From contig NZ_ONZG01000009.1 in the NCBI RefSeq assembly GCF_900302455.1, forward strand, positions 124,001 to 188,000: a stretch of 64,000 bases of DNA, in the 5' to 3' direction. Within the stretch, counting starts at the first letter, position 1; every line of letters starts with the position of its first letter. A program made the position numbers and the translations under genes. The stretch comes from Falsiruegeria mediterranea M17 (lineage in GTDB: Bacteria > Pseudomonadota > Alphaproteobacteria > Rhodobacterales > Rhodobacteraceae). The notes beneath the pieces were generated by a model. That model saw only the letters and a list, made by a program, of their open reading frames with translations, did not search any database and had not been told where the DNA came from. This document shows, one piece after another, positions 43,613 to 51,763 of this stretch.

Positions 43613-44497
43613 CTAATCGCCAGCTTTGGTCAGGTGCAAGGTATAGGCCGCGATGGTGATCAGGATGACGGCCCCCCCGGCAAGGCTCGCAACTGCGGGC
43701 ACTTCGGCGAAGAAGAAATAGGCCCAGATCGGTGCCAGAACGGTTTCCAACATCAAGGTCATCGAAACCTCGGTCGCGGTGGCATACCGTGTGGCGACCA
43801 TGGACAGGACGCGACCAAAGGGGGCGGTGAGCAGGCCCATGGCTCCCATGATCAGCCAGGTTTCCATGCTAAATTGCGACGGCTCGGTGACAAAGACCAT
43901 GGTGGCGGCGAGCAGGAATCCTCCGGTCCCTACTGCACCCATACGGCTGACATCTGGAAACTTGCGCAAGAGCGTCATCATCAGGGCCAGGCAGGACACC
44001 GCAAAGACCGCAAGCAGGTCGCCGAGCCAGTTACCGGACCCGGTGGAACCCGAGACGACGATGGCAATGCCGACGATGACGCCTGCGATGGCCAGCAGTG
44101 TCTGTTTCGAGGCGACCTCGCGCAGGAACAGCCAGCTGAAGATCGCAGCAATGGCCGGTGTGGCACTGAGGATCAGGAAAGTGTTGGCGATCGAGGTGTT
44201 CTTGATGGCAAAGACCAGTCCGCTTGCACTGCCCAACATCAGCAAGCCCGCAACCAGAAGCGGCCAACCGCTGTCGCGCAGAACCTGTAGGACGCCGCGC
44301 TTGTCGCTGAACTGAATAACCGTCGCCATCGAGATCGCGGTGAAGAAGCCGAACAGGAATGAGGTTTCCAATTCGTCCACGCCGGAAAACCGGATGAACA
44401 CTGGGTCAAGGCTCATCAGTGCGGCGCCGATCAGGGCGATACCGATGCCCTTGAGACGGAGGCTTTGCTCGGTGCTGGTTTGAGAGTTGTTGGTCAT
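43613..44497 (-). CDS. DMT-superfamily (EamA) transporter
   Basis: A 294-residue membrane protein with ten predicted helices in two EamA repeats (GIALIGAALMSLDPVFIRFSG at the start; second repeat from about 160 with GGFLLAATMVFVTEPS and the C-terminal LAGGAVILITIAAYTLHL). Such exporters carry amino acids, nucleosides or other metabolites; the cargo cannot be told. Its promoter region, shared with the YbaK-like gene, contains two copies of a TCATAC-N6-GTATGA palindrome. Confidence 0.88.
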   Translation of the reverse strand: MTNNSQTSTEQSLRLKGIGIALIGAALMSLDPVFIRFSGVDELETSFLFGFFTAISMATVIQFSDKRGVLQVLRDSGWPLLVAGLLMLGSASGLVFAIKNTSIANTFLILSATPAIAAIFSWLFLREVASKQTLLAIAGVIVGIAIVVSGSTGSGNWLGDLLAVFAVSCLALMMTLLRKFPDVSRMGAVGTGGFLLAATMVFVTEPSQFSMETWLIMGAMGLLTAPFGRVLSMVATRYATATEVSMTLMLETVLAPIWAYFFFAEVPAVASLAGGAVILITIAAYTLHLTKAGD

Positions 44498-44531
44498 GTG
44501 GGTGTCTTTCGATGGTGGGCTGCGAGTTGAA

Positions 44532-44552
44532 ATTCATACTGTCTGGTGTGAT
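44532..44552. promoter_or_regulatory. Operator-like palindrome, distal copy
   Basis: ATTCATAC-N6-GTGTGAT, a one-mismatch relative of the perfect site 48 bases away. It is about 35 bases upstream of the exporter start and could sit in its promoter. Confidence 0.5.
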
Positions 44553-44580
44553 TTCAGGTTTGCCGGGGTGAGTCAATAAA

Positions 44581-44600
44581 ATCATACCTTGTAGTATGAT
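44581..44600. promoter_or_regulatory. Operator-like perfect palindrome
   Basis: ATCATAC-N6-GTATGAT, perfect 7-bp arms in a 20-bp site, in the divergent region between the EamA exporter and the YbaK-like gene. Together with the copy at 44532 it resembles a paired operator for a dimeric regulator; the regulator is not identified. Confidence 0.65.
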
Positions 44601-44672
44601 ATTGGGGCATTGCCTTTTGCAGGCTACGTGGTACGCGGTTGGGAATTACCTTTAATACGGGAGCCACAGCCC

Positions 44673-45200
44673 ATGGACGCTTCATCCGCTTTTCAGGACA
44701 CTCTTCCGCTCAGTTCGGACGCGCTGCTCAAGCGTCTGGACGATTGGGGGTTGGGCTATCGGTTGCACTCTCACGTGCCGCTGCGCACGGTCGAGGATGC
44801 GATGGCGGTCGAGGATCAGTTCGTGGCGCCCGGAGAGGCCACGCTGCGGGTCAAGAACCTGTACTTGCGGGACCGTAAAAAGCGGAACTATCTGGTGACG
44901 CTGGAGCAGAGCCGCGAGATTGATCTGAAAGCGCTGGGCGCTGAACTTGGCGTGGGCAACCTGTCGTTTGGATCGGCGGATCGGCTATTGCAGAACCTTG
45001 GCATCCGTCCTGGCGCGGTCAGCCCGTTGGCGATGATCAACGGGGTCGAGAACGGGGTGACGTTTTTCATGGACGCGGCCGCGCGAGACGCGGACGTCAT
45101 CAACATGCACCCACTGGTCAATGACCGCACCGTGGTCATGGCGCGGACGGATGTCATGGCGTTCTTTGAGCGGATCGAGTGTGAGGTGAACTGGATCTGA
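44673..45200 (+). CDS. YbaK/ProX-type aminoacyl-tRNA deacylase
   Basis: A 175-residue YbaK-fold protein: LKRLDDWGLGYRLHSHVPLRTVEDAMAVEDQ, TLRVKNLYLRDRKKRNYLVTLEQSREIDLKALG with the conserved catalytic-pocket Lys, and SFGSADRLLQNLGIRPGAVSPLAMIN, the ProX pattern. It would hydrolyse mischarged tRNA, most likely Ala-tRNA(Pro). ATG at 44673 is chosen with GGGAG upstream. It faces an exporter gene across a two-operator region, an unusual partner for a housekeeping editor. Confidence 0.88.
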   Translation: MDASSAFQDTLPLSSDALLKRLDDWGLGYRLHSHVPLRTVEDAMAVEDQFVAPGEATLRVKNLYLRDRKKRNYLVTLEQSREIDLKALGAELGVGNLSFGSADRLLQNLGIRPGAVSPLAMINGVENGVTFFMDAAARDADVINMHPLVNDRTVVMARTDVMAFFERIECEVNWI

Positions 45201-45290
45201 TTGCGGATTGCGCACCGCGGGTATGGGTGCCTGCATGCATCAATGTTCAGGCTGCGATGGTGCGAACTGGAAGGCATCGAACGGGGTGCC

Positions 45291-47033
45291 TTAATTGGAT
45301 AAACCGGCTTTGTGCAGGCCCGCCGCGAGGTGTTCAAAATCATCTGGTCGCCGCCACATGGTCTGATATCCCCGCGCGAGGTTGGAGACGGTTTCTTCGT
45401 CCACTTTGATATTTCGACTCAGGAGTTCGTCGCGGCGTTCGGCAATGAATTCAACAAGGGTTCCTTCGGCTTCGGTCTGACGACCGAGCTTTGCGTAAGA
45501 CGCCGCCACGAAAGCGGTCGCCAGCGAATTGAGCCGGGCCTCTCCCATCAACAAACCCAGTGCGGCTTCGAAGTTTCCGCAGAAGAATTCTATCTGCCCC
45601 ATGATCCAAGCGATGGCCGGGGGGTGCAGGGGGTCCAGTTTCATCGCCTCTGACACAATGTCACGCGCCTTTTGGTGCTGCCCCAGCAAGAGAAAGGCGT
45701 ACCCGCACCAGGCCATGGATTCGGCTTCGTTTTCGATCAGGGACAGCGTTTTTTCAAACTGCGCCTCCGCCTCGTGCCACAGACCCGCGCACAAGTAAGC
45801 AAAGCCGAGCTGGTCCTGGATATAGACATCCCGGTTGTCCAATGCCGCGCCTTTGCGAGCAATGTGCAAGACATGGCCGGTTGCTTCGGAGTCCGCCAAT
45901 CCCAGCCAAAGATCAATGACATAGGTGTCTGAGAGGTACATGAACGATCGGGCGATCGACGGGTCGAGCGCAATCGCGCGTTCCAGCAGCGCCCGGGCCT
46001 TTGCCGTATCACGCGCATTCAGGCCGTCGCGAAGGGCTTTGCCCTTCAGCATCAGCTCGTGCGCCCTCATCTCGTCGTCGGGTTTTTGCGCTGAACGGTC
46101 CGCGACATCGTGCTGGACGCGTCCGGGCAGGACGGCCACGATGCTTCGCGTCACGTCGTCCTGAACCTCGAGAACGTCCTCCAGCTCTCGGTCGTACCGA
46201 TCCGACCACAATTGTGACCCCGAATTCGCGTCGACAAGCTGTACCGAAACCCTGACCCGGCTGCCTGCTTTGCGTACACTCCCTTCGATCAGGTAATCCG
46301 CGCCCAGAGTCGCGACGATTTCGGCCGGGTCGGCGTTCTGGTCCCGGAACCGAAACGAGGCGTTTCTTGAGACCAGCTGTAGCGTGCGAAAACGCGACAG
46401 GCCTGTGATGATGTCTTCTGCTATGCCGTCGGTGAAGAAAAGCTGTTCCGGATCATCGCTCATGTTGTGAAATGGCAAGACGGCGATTATGGGTTTGAAT
46501 TTCTCGACTGGTTTGGGCTGTTGGCTGTTGTTGGTCGTCACTCCGCCAAACCGCCAAGCCTGTACGGGGTCGGTGACGTTTTTGACCGATAGTGTCCCGG
46601 CGTCTTCCCAGGAAACTGGCAGCCGATTGCGGGCAGCGCGATACACCGCATCAGACACAAGTACACCACCCGGCGGAGCGAGTTTTTCCAGACGTGACGC
46701 CAGATTGACGCCTGCGCCAAAGACATCCCCGTCACGCAGAATGATGTCGCCAAGATTGACGCCGATGCGAAAGCGCATTGGATCTGACCCGTCAGATGGT
46801 TTCTTTTGCCATTCAAACGCGCAGGTTACGGCATCTGTGGCGCTTTCAAAGCGGGCCAAAAGACCATCGCCAAGCAGTTTAATGACCTTGCCGTGGTTCC
46901 GCTCGACAAGTGGAATGGCAAACTCGGTCATGTAGACCGAAAGACCTTCGAACGTGCTGGCTTCGTCCCGCTCCATTCGAGCGGTATAGCCGACCATATC
47001 GGCGACGAGAATTGCGGCCAGCTTTCGCTCCAA
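45291..47033 (-). CDS. Class III adenylate cyclase with TolB-like and TPR domains
   Basis: A 580-residue protein. The cyclase domain (about 1-170) has ILVADMVGYTARME (metal Asp), HGKVIKLLGDGLLARF (Lys and second Asp) and GAGVNLASRLEKLAPPGG. A TolB-like segment follows (PIIAVLPFHNMSDDPEQLFFTDGIAEDIITGLSRF), then TPR repeats to the end (PDDEMRAHELMLKGKALRD onward). The start is TTG at 47033: AGGAGG lies six bases upstream and ERKLAAILVADMVGY is the family N-terminus. No membrane helix. This architecture is common in rhizobia and roseobacters; the signal sensed is unknown. Confidence 0.87.
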   Translation of the reverse strand: MERKLAAILVADMVGYTARMERDEASTFEGLSVYMTEFAIPLVERNHGKVIKLLGDGLLARFESATDAVTCAFEWQKKPSDGSDPMRFRIGVNLGDIILRDGDVFGAGVNLASRLEKLAPPGGVLVSDAVYRAARNRLPVSWEDAGTLSVKNVTDPVQAWRFGGVTTNNSQQPKPVEKFKPIIAVLPFHNMSDDPEQLFFTDGIAEDIITGLSRFRTLQLVSRNASFRFRDQNADPAEIVATLGADYLIEGSVRKAGSRVRVSVQLVDANSGSQLWSDRYDRELEDVLEVQDDVTRSIVAVLPGRVQHDVADRSAQKPDDEMRAHELMLKGKALRDGLNARDTAKARALLERAIALDPSIARSFMYLSDTYVIDLWLGLADSEATGHVLHIARKGAALDNRDVYIQDQLGFAYLCAGLWHEAEAQFEKTLSLIENEAESMAWCGYAFLLLGQHQKARDIVSEAMKLDPLHPPAIAWIMGQIEFFCGNFEAALGLLMGEARLNSLATAFVAASYAKLGRQTEAEGTLVEFIAERRDELLSRNIKVDEETVSNLARGYQTMWRRPDDFEHLAAGLHKAGLSN

Positions 47034-47248
47034 GGTTTTCCTCCTGTTTCCTGAATAGCTTTCGAGGAACGAAACGACCACGAGAATTTTGAGCGCTCAA
47101 TCTGGTTGCTGGCAATCAGGTCCAGCGGGATCGCACGCATAAACAGTTGCGCCCCCGCAGGTCAGGGCGGCGGCGCATTGTTTTTGGGGGCGCTGATTTG
47201 GCGCCGGTTCGGGCGAAAGAGGCGACGGATCGGTGTCTGAAGTTCAGA

Positions 47249-47830
47249 TTAGGCCGCCAGTTTGGCAACCGCGTCGCGAGCGGCTTGCAGAGCGGTTTCG
47301 GGAGCGGTGGACATGCCCTCGGCTGCCACGAATTCCACGTCGGTCAGGCCGATGAAGCCCATGATCTGGCGGATATAGCCCGAGAGGTGATCAACCGGCG
47401 AGCCGAGCGGAACGCCGCCGGTGGCCACGGCAACGATGACGCGTTTGCCGCTCAGCAAGCCCTTGGGGCCTTCGGCGGTGTATTGGAACGTAAGACCCGC
47501 GCGGGCGATGAGGTCGACCCAGACCTTGAAGCTGGCAGGGGCACCGAAATTGTACATGGGCAGGCCGATGACAACGGTGTCAGAATCCTTGATCTCGGCG
47601 ACCAGTTGATCCGACAGCGACAGGAGGTCTTGCTGCTCGTCGGTGCGCGCATCGGCGGGGGTGAAGTTGGCGTTGACCCAATCTTCGTTGATGAGGGGCA
47701 GCGGCGTGGCCAGATCGCGGCGGATGATGCGGGCAGGCGAGATCTGTTTGACGATCTGGCCGGTCAGCTCGCGGGTGGCCGAACCCTGGCGACGGGCTGA
47801 TGTGTCGATGTGCAGAACGGTGGAGGTCAT
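47249..47830 (-). CDS. azoR: FMN-dependent NADH-azoreductase
   Basis: A 193-residue flavodoxin-fold enzyme: LHIDTSARRQGSATRELT (FMN phosphate loop), IGLPMYNFGAPASFKVWVDLIARAGLTFQYTAEGPKGLL (the AzoR signature) and VATGGVPLGSPVDHLSGYIRQIMGFIGLTDVEFV. It reduces azo compounds and quinones with NADH. ATG at 47830 follows AAGGAC. A LysR gene lies divergent 134 bases away, the usual setting for quinone-inducible azoR. Confidence 0.92.
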   Translation of the reverse strand: MTSTVLHIDTSARRQGSATRELTGQIVKQISPARIIRRDLATPLPLINEDWVNANFTPADARTDEQQDLLSLSDQLVAEIKDSDTVVIGLPMYNFGAPASFKVWVDLIARAGLTFQYTAEGPKGLLSGKRVIVAVATGGVPLGSPVDHLSGYIRQIMGFIGLTDVEFVAAEGMSTAPETALQAARDAVAKLAA

Positions 47831-47964
47831 GAGCGATTGTCCTTGAAGGCGGTTGCGGGAACTGTTCCATTGGACATATTCGTTGCAAATTTGAACGCAA
47901 TTGCCATAATTGAACAAGTTTTGTTTGTTTTTGCACATTGGCGAGCAGTGTCGGGAGAGGTGTC

Positions 47965-48843
47965 ATGGACAATTGGGATGAGGTGCGTACAGCGTTTCAG
48001 GTGGCCCGGATGGGAACTGTCAGTGGTGCGGCCGAAGTGTTGGGCGTACACCATGCAACCGTGATCCGTCATATCGACTCGATTGAGGCACGTTTGGGAA
48101 TCAAGCTGTTTCAGCGCCATGCGCGCGGCTATACACCAACCGAGGCCGGGTCTGACTTGCTGCGGGTGGCGCAGGCGACCGAGGATCAATTCAATCAGCT
48201 GGTCGGGCGCCTCAAAGGGCAAGGCGATGATGTCTCGGGGGAGCTGGTGGTGACCTCGCTGGCTGCGGTTGGGCCTCTCTTGGTGCCAGAACTGGCCGCG
48301 TTTCAGCAGATGCACCCCGATTTGGTGGTGCGTTATCTGACCGGAGACCGGGTGTTCCGCCTTGAGTATGGCGAGGCGCATGTGGCCATTCGCGCAGGTG
48401 CCGCGCCAAATCAGCCGGACAATGTGGTGCAGCCTTTCGTGTCGGACACCATGGGGCTTTATGCCAGCACATCCTACGTCGAGCGCCACGGCATGCCGTC
48501 GGGGATTGATGATTTTGACGGGCATATGTTTGTAGGCAGCGACGATGAAAACAGCCGTGCGCCGTTTTATCGATGGTTGCGCAATCAGGTGTCAGAACAG
48601 CAGATCGTCTTTCGCTGCACGGATGTGTTTTCGGCCCATGCCGCCATTCGTGCGGGAGCAGGCATCGGGTTCATGTCGCGTTGGGTCGCCTCGCAGCAAT
48701 CCGATCTCGTGCAAGTGACCGAGCCGATGCAAGAATGGTCAGGAAAGTTGTGGCTGGTGACGCATGTGGATCTGCATCGCACGACCAAGGTGCAGGCGTT
48801 CCTGAAGTTTCTGAAAGAGCGATCCAAGTCGTGGGAAATCTGA
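47965..48843 (+). CDS. LysR-family regulator, probable azoR regulator
   Basis: A 292-residue LTTR. The N-terminal helix-turn-helix is VRTAFQVARMGTVSGAAEVLGVHHATVIRHIDSIEARLGIKLFQRHARGYTPTEAG (7-62), followed by a substrate-binding domain. GGGAGAG precedes the ATG. It is divergent from azoR, so it probably controls azoR and itself. The next gene begins nine bases after its stop, suggesting co-transcription with the EamA exporter. Confidence 0.9.
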   Translation: MDNWDEVRTAFQVARMGTVSGAAEVLGVHHATVIRHIDSIEARLGIKLFQRHARGYTPTEAGSDLLRVAQATEDQFNQLVGRLKGQGDDVSGELVVTSLAAVGPLLVPELAAFQQMHPDLVVRYLTGDRVFRLEYGEAHVAIRAGAAPNQPDNVVQPFVSDTMGLYASTSYVERHGMPSGIDDFDGHMFVGSDDENSRAPFYRWLRNQVSEQQIVFRCTDVFSAHAAIRAGAGIGFMSRWVASQQSDLVQVTEPMQEWSGKLWLVTHVDLHRTTKVQAFLKFLKERSKSWEI

Positions 48844-48851
48844 CATTCGTG

Positions 48852-49760
48852 ATGCGCGGGCATCTCGCGATGCTGTGTTTCTCAGCTCTGGTCGCGGGGA
48901 GCTTCTCGCTGGGCGGCTTGGTTGCAAATGAGATTGCGCCGACGGCCTTGAACGCGGTGCGATTTGTCATTGCGGCGGTTGTGATCGGGGTGGCGGCTTT
49001 GGCCACAACCGGTCTGCCGCGCTCGGCGGCGCAAGCGCCGTGGCGGTACCTGGTGCTGGGTGGGCTGTTTGCCACCTATTTCGTTTTGATGTTCGAGGGG
49101 CTCAAGACTGCGCCGCCGGTAAGTGCGGCGGCCGTGTTCACGTTGACGCCGGTGATGGCGGCGGTGGCGGGTTGGGTGCTGCTGCGGCAGGTGACGACCC
49201 CCTGGATGGCGCTGGCTTTGGCGGTCGGCGGGGCAGGGGCTCTGTGGGTGATCTTTCGTGCCGATCTGGCGGCCTTGCGCGCGTTCGAGATCGGGCAGGG
49301 AGAGATCATCTATTTCTGGGGCTGCGCAGCCCATGCGATCTATACCCCGATGGTGCGCAAGCTGAACCGGGGCGAGCCCGCGGTGGTTTTCACGTTTGGC
49401 ATGCTGGTCGCGGGGGGCGGCTTGCTGTGGGTCTATGGTTGGTCTGACATCCGTGCCACCGATTGGGCCAACTTGCGGCCCGTGGTCTGGATCACGATTT
49501 TCTATGTCGCGATCTTTGCCAGTGCGGCGACCTTTGTGTTGCTGCAGTTTGCGACGCTTCATCTGCCAGCGGCCAAGGTCATGGCCTATACCTATCTGAC
49601 ACCCAGTTGGGTCATTGTGTGGGAGATCGCGCTTGGCCACGGTGCGCCAACTGGGCTGGTGCTGGTCGGTGTGGCGCTGACGGTGGTGGCGCTGTGGATG
49701 TTGCTGGACGTCGGGAAGTCGGACACTGTGATGGAGACAAAAGGGTTGGATGATGCGTGA
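48852..49760 (+). CDS. DMT-superfamily (EamA) transporter
   Basis: A membrane protein of 302 residues from the ATG at 48852 with ten helices in two EamA units (MLCFSALVAGSFSLGGLVANEIAPTALNAVRF; EIIYFWGCAAHAIYTPMVRKLNRGEP; YTYLTPSWVIVWEIALGHG). In-frame GTG codons at 48849 and 48831, the latter overlapping the LysR end, are alternative starts; no ribosome site decides. It likely exports a small metabolite. The end overlaps the GNAT gene start by 11 bases. Confidence 0.87.
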   Translation: MRGHLAMLCFSALVAGSFSLGGLVANEIAPTALNAVRFVIAAVVIGVAALATTGLPRSAAQAPWRYLVLGGLFATYFVLMFEGLKTAPPVSAAAVFTLTPVMAAVAGWVLLRQVTTPWMALALAVGGAGALWVIFRADLAALRAFEIGQGEIIYFWGCAAHAIYTPMVRKLNRGEPAVVFTFGMLVAGGGLLWVYGWSDIRATDWANLRPVVWITIFYVAIFASAATFVLLQFATLHLPAAKVMAYTYLTPSWVIVWEIALGHGAPTGLVLVGVALTVVALWMLLDVGKSDTVMETKGLDDA

Positions 49761-50283
49761 GGCCCCTGAGGTCCGAGAGGCGGGGCTGAGTGAGGCCTCT
49801 GATGTCGCGGGTTTGATCACGGCACTTTTGACTGAGCTGGATGGAGTCCCGGTTGACCCCGCCGTCGTGGCGGCAAATGCCGAAACAGTGCTGGCGCTAC
49901 CCTCGGTGACGGCGTTTTTGGCGGTCGCGGGGGATGAGGCTGTCGGTGTTTTGGTGCTCAACGAATGTGCCGCCATTTATGCGGGGGGCGTGTTTGGCGA
50001 GGTGTCCGAGCTTTACGTCAGCCCTGACTGGCGCTCGGCCGGGGTGGCGCGTCTGTTGATGGAAACAGCGCAGGCCAGCGGGCGAGAACGCGGTTGGAAA
50101 CGGCTTGAGGTTGGTGCGCCGCCGCAGCCCGACTGGGCGCGGACTTTGGCGTTTTATCAGCGGGAAGGATTTGAAGAGGTTGGGCCGAGGTTGCGGCGGG
50201 TTCTTTTAGCACTGATCTTGAGGCGGAGATCTGATCTCTGTGAGTGGAATCCAGGAATGTCCCCTGGTGGTGTGAATATGTGA
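49750..50283 (+). CDS. GNAT N-acetyltransferase
   Basis: A 177-residue enzyme: VREAGLSEASDVAGLITALLTEL start, AVGVLVLNECAAIYAGGVFGEVSELYVSPDWRSAGVARLLMETAQASGRERGWKRLEVG (motif A, acetyl-CoA loop) and TLAFYQREGFEEVGPRLRRVL (motif B). It acetylates an unknown amine. The last 20 or so residues after RRVL are unusual and may come from a lost original stop, just before a decayed gene. It overlaps the exporter gene by 11 bases. Confidence 0.86.
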   Translation: MMREAPEVREAGLSEASDVAGLITALLTELDGVPVDPAVVAANAETVLALPSVTAFLAVAGDEAVGVLVLNECAAIYAGGVFGEVSELYVSPDWRSAGVARLLMETAQASGRERGWKRLEVGAPPQPDWARTLAFYQREGFEEVGPRLRRVLLALILRRRSDLCEWNPGMSPGGVNM

Positions 50284-50697
50284 GGGGATCGCAGGTCGGT
50301 CCGAGTTCACATCCTGCAAGCCAACGGCGTTCTGGCGGAGCATATGCACCACGGCCTTTTGTCGGTGTTGGAGCAAACGGCGGCCGACTGAGTTTGCAAG
50401 CTCGACCCGGCGGATATCGATGTGGCGGTGATGGAGGTTCCCCCGATCGTGATTCCGCGGCTAGGGATCGGCGGCTTTGTCACTTGCGTGCACCAGATCA
50501 CGGTAACGGTGGATGTGGAGCACACGCATCAGAAGGCTAATTTTGCCCAAGCCATTCGGTCCATGCTGGCGCGTGAACTGCACCATTGTGCGCGAGCCAT
50601 GGCGTGCGGATTTAACAATTCCAACATATCCGGCAGCAGTTTGGTGGCCGAGGGGCTGGCCTGTTGCTTTGAAGAAAAATGGGACAGCCGACGTCAT
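50284..50697 (+). pseudogene. Decayed DUF2268-like zinc-peptidase gene
   Basis: One frame reads VHILQANGVLAEHMHHGLLSVLEQTAAD, then a TGA at 50389-50391, then VCKLDPADIDVAVMEVPPIVIPRLGIGG, ITVTVDVEH, MLARELHHCARAMACGF and SLVAEGLACCFEE. This order (LHLLNA-type start, strand-rich middle, ELHHAxR, SEGLAxxFEE) is that of DUF2268 putative metallopeptidases, where the two His of LHH and a later Glu bind zinc. No good start codon is found, an internal stop breaks it, and the sequence drifts after 50697. I call it a remnant; family assignment is from memory. Confidence 0.6.
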
Positions 50698-50827
50698 TTT
50701 AAGCGGCCGAATGTCGGTATCGCAAACGGCGAGCGGCGAGTGCGACTGGGGTGGAGATCTTGCGGCAATGGTGCGCAGGACACTGTGATCGGCTTGCCGC
50801 CTGATACGAGTTTGGCGTTCTGCGGTG

Positions 50828-50862
50828 GGACGCCTCGCATCAACGAGGCGTCCGGCCCAACG
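50828..50862 (-). repeat. Dispersed hairpin repeat, short copy D
   Basis: On the minus strand: CGTTGGGCC, then a perfect 10-bp stem GGACGCCTCG/CGAGGCGTCC (50828-50837 and 50844-50853). It shares only the GTTGGGCC-plus-stem half of the element. Confidence 0.55.
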
Positions 50863-50941
50863 CCGTGAGGGCCTGGAGGGGCATGAAACGGGGGCGGGAG
50901 CGCTACGAATCCTGTGGTTGCGCTACTGCGTCGGTGGAGGG

Positions 50942-51014
50942 CTCCCGCCCGTCGTCAATTTTTCTGGCGAAAAACATCCTCCCGTTGGGCCGGGCGCCGG
51001 GCTGCGCCCGGCGC
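50942..51014 (+). repeat. Dispersed hairpin repeat, copy B
   Basis: CTCCCGCCCGTCGTCAA, TTTTTCTGGCGAAAAACAT, CCTCCCGTTGGGCCGG and a 9-bp perfect stem GCGCCGGGC/GCCCGGCGC (50994-51002 and 51006-51014). The first 50 bases are nearly the same as copy A; the flank to about 51030 (GGTGGCGCTTGTGGCG) resembles copy C. Confidence 0.75.
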
Positions 51015-51068
51015 GGTGGCGCTTGTGGCGCGTGGGGGGCATCAGCACAGGGCGAGGATGCGGGCGGG

Positions 51069-51410
51069 TCAGGCTTGGGGGGCGTCCTGGTCTGACAGCT
51101 CTTCTTCGAGAAACCGTTCGAAGGCGTCCAAGTTGACCGGTTCGAATTGACCGAACCCTTGCATCCAGACACTGGCAGCGCGCATCGAATCCGGCTCCAG
51201 CTTGCACCATTTCACGCGGCCTCGCTTCTCCTGAGCAATCAGCCCGGCGCGGGTCAGGATGGTCAGATGTTTCGAGATGGCAGCCAGCGACATCTCAAAG
51301 GGTTCGGCCACATCCGTCACCGCCATGTCATCCTCCAGCAGCATCGACAGGATCGCGCGGCGGGTGGGATCGGCAAGGGCGGCAAAGACGGCATCGAGTT
51401 GGTCGGTCAT
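51069..51410 (-). CDS. ArsR-family (metal- or SRPBCC-partner-type) regulator
   Basis: A 113-residue winged-helix protein: LDAVFAALADPTRRAILSMLLEDDMAVTDVAEPFEMSLAAISKHLTILTRAGLIAQEKRGRVKWCKLEP, a full ArsR domain. No metal-binding ELCVCDL motif, so it belongs to the metal-independent branch usually placed before SRPBCC/AHSA1 genes; none lies next to it here. The target is unknown. The repeat region lies downstream of its stop. Confidence 0.87.
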   Translation of the reverse strand: MTDQLDAVFAALADPTRRAILSMLLEDDMAVTDVAEPFEMSLAAISKHLTILTRAGLIAQEKRGRVKWCKLEPDSMRAASVWMQGFGQFEPVNLDAFERFLEEELSDQDAPQA

Positions 51411-51449
51411 GCCTTCGTCATAGCCCGAGTTTCCCCGCCCGAAAAGGGT

Positions 51450-51659
51450 TCAGAGCATCGGGTGGCGGGTCGTCTGTGACGGCCATTGCAATTCGAGCAG
51501 CGCTTGCTGCGTCGACGTTACCCCAGCGTCGCGGGCGAACCTGTCGTCTCGAGGCAGGGGGCCAGTGGCCGCGCTTGGCTTTGGGTTGAGCCATTTGAGG
51601 GCATTGTGCCAAAAACGATCAGTTTGCTTTACGGGTCGGATCAGGTCGATTGCGGTCAT
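51450..51659 (-). CDS. Possible small protein, 69 residues
   Basis: A frame with ATG (MTAIDLIRPVKQTDRFWHNALKWLNPKPS...) and AGGTG eight bases upstream, divergent from the LysR gene, where LysR targets usually lie. Positive and aromatic residues are plausible for a real small protein, but I recognise no family. It may be chance. Confidence 0.35.
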   Translation of the reverse strand: MTAIDLIRPVKQTDRFWHNALKWLNPKPSAATGPLPRDDRFARDAGVTSTQQALLELQWPSQTTRHPML

Positions 51660-51738
51660 GTCACACCTATGTTCCTTTCTGTGTTGATGATATGGAGGCG
51701 CCGTCGTGGCATCACAATTTCAATTGCTTGACAGCTTA

Positions 51739-51755
51739 TGTGCAAAAAATGCACA
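51739..51755. promoter_or_regulatory. LysR-type palindrome before or over the LysR start
   Basis: TGTGCA-N5-TGCACA, a perfect 17-bp palindrome fitting the T-N11-A LTTR rule, six bases after a TTGACA. It lies nine bases before the preferred ATG at 51764 and overlaps the alternative ATG at 51749. Probably the autoregulatory site. Confidence 0.6.
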
Positions 51756-51763
51756 TATCGGAT

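Larger units (their letters stand above)
50698..51068. other. 371-base repeat-bearing gap
   Basis: After the pseudogene the sequence has no gene. It holds the hairpin repeat copies at 50828-50862 and 50942-51014 and an inverted pair GGGCGGGAGC/GCTCCCGCCC (50893-50902 and 50941-50950) that joins them. Confidence 0.5.
51411..51763. other. ArsR-LysR divergent gap, 353 bases
   Basis: Besides the doubtful 69-codon frame at 51450-51659 it contains, next to LysR, a TTGACA (51728-51733) and the palindrome at 51739-51755. AT content rises from about 51650, as expected for a promoter. Confidence 0.45.
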
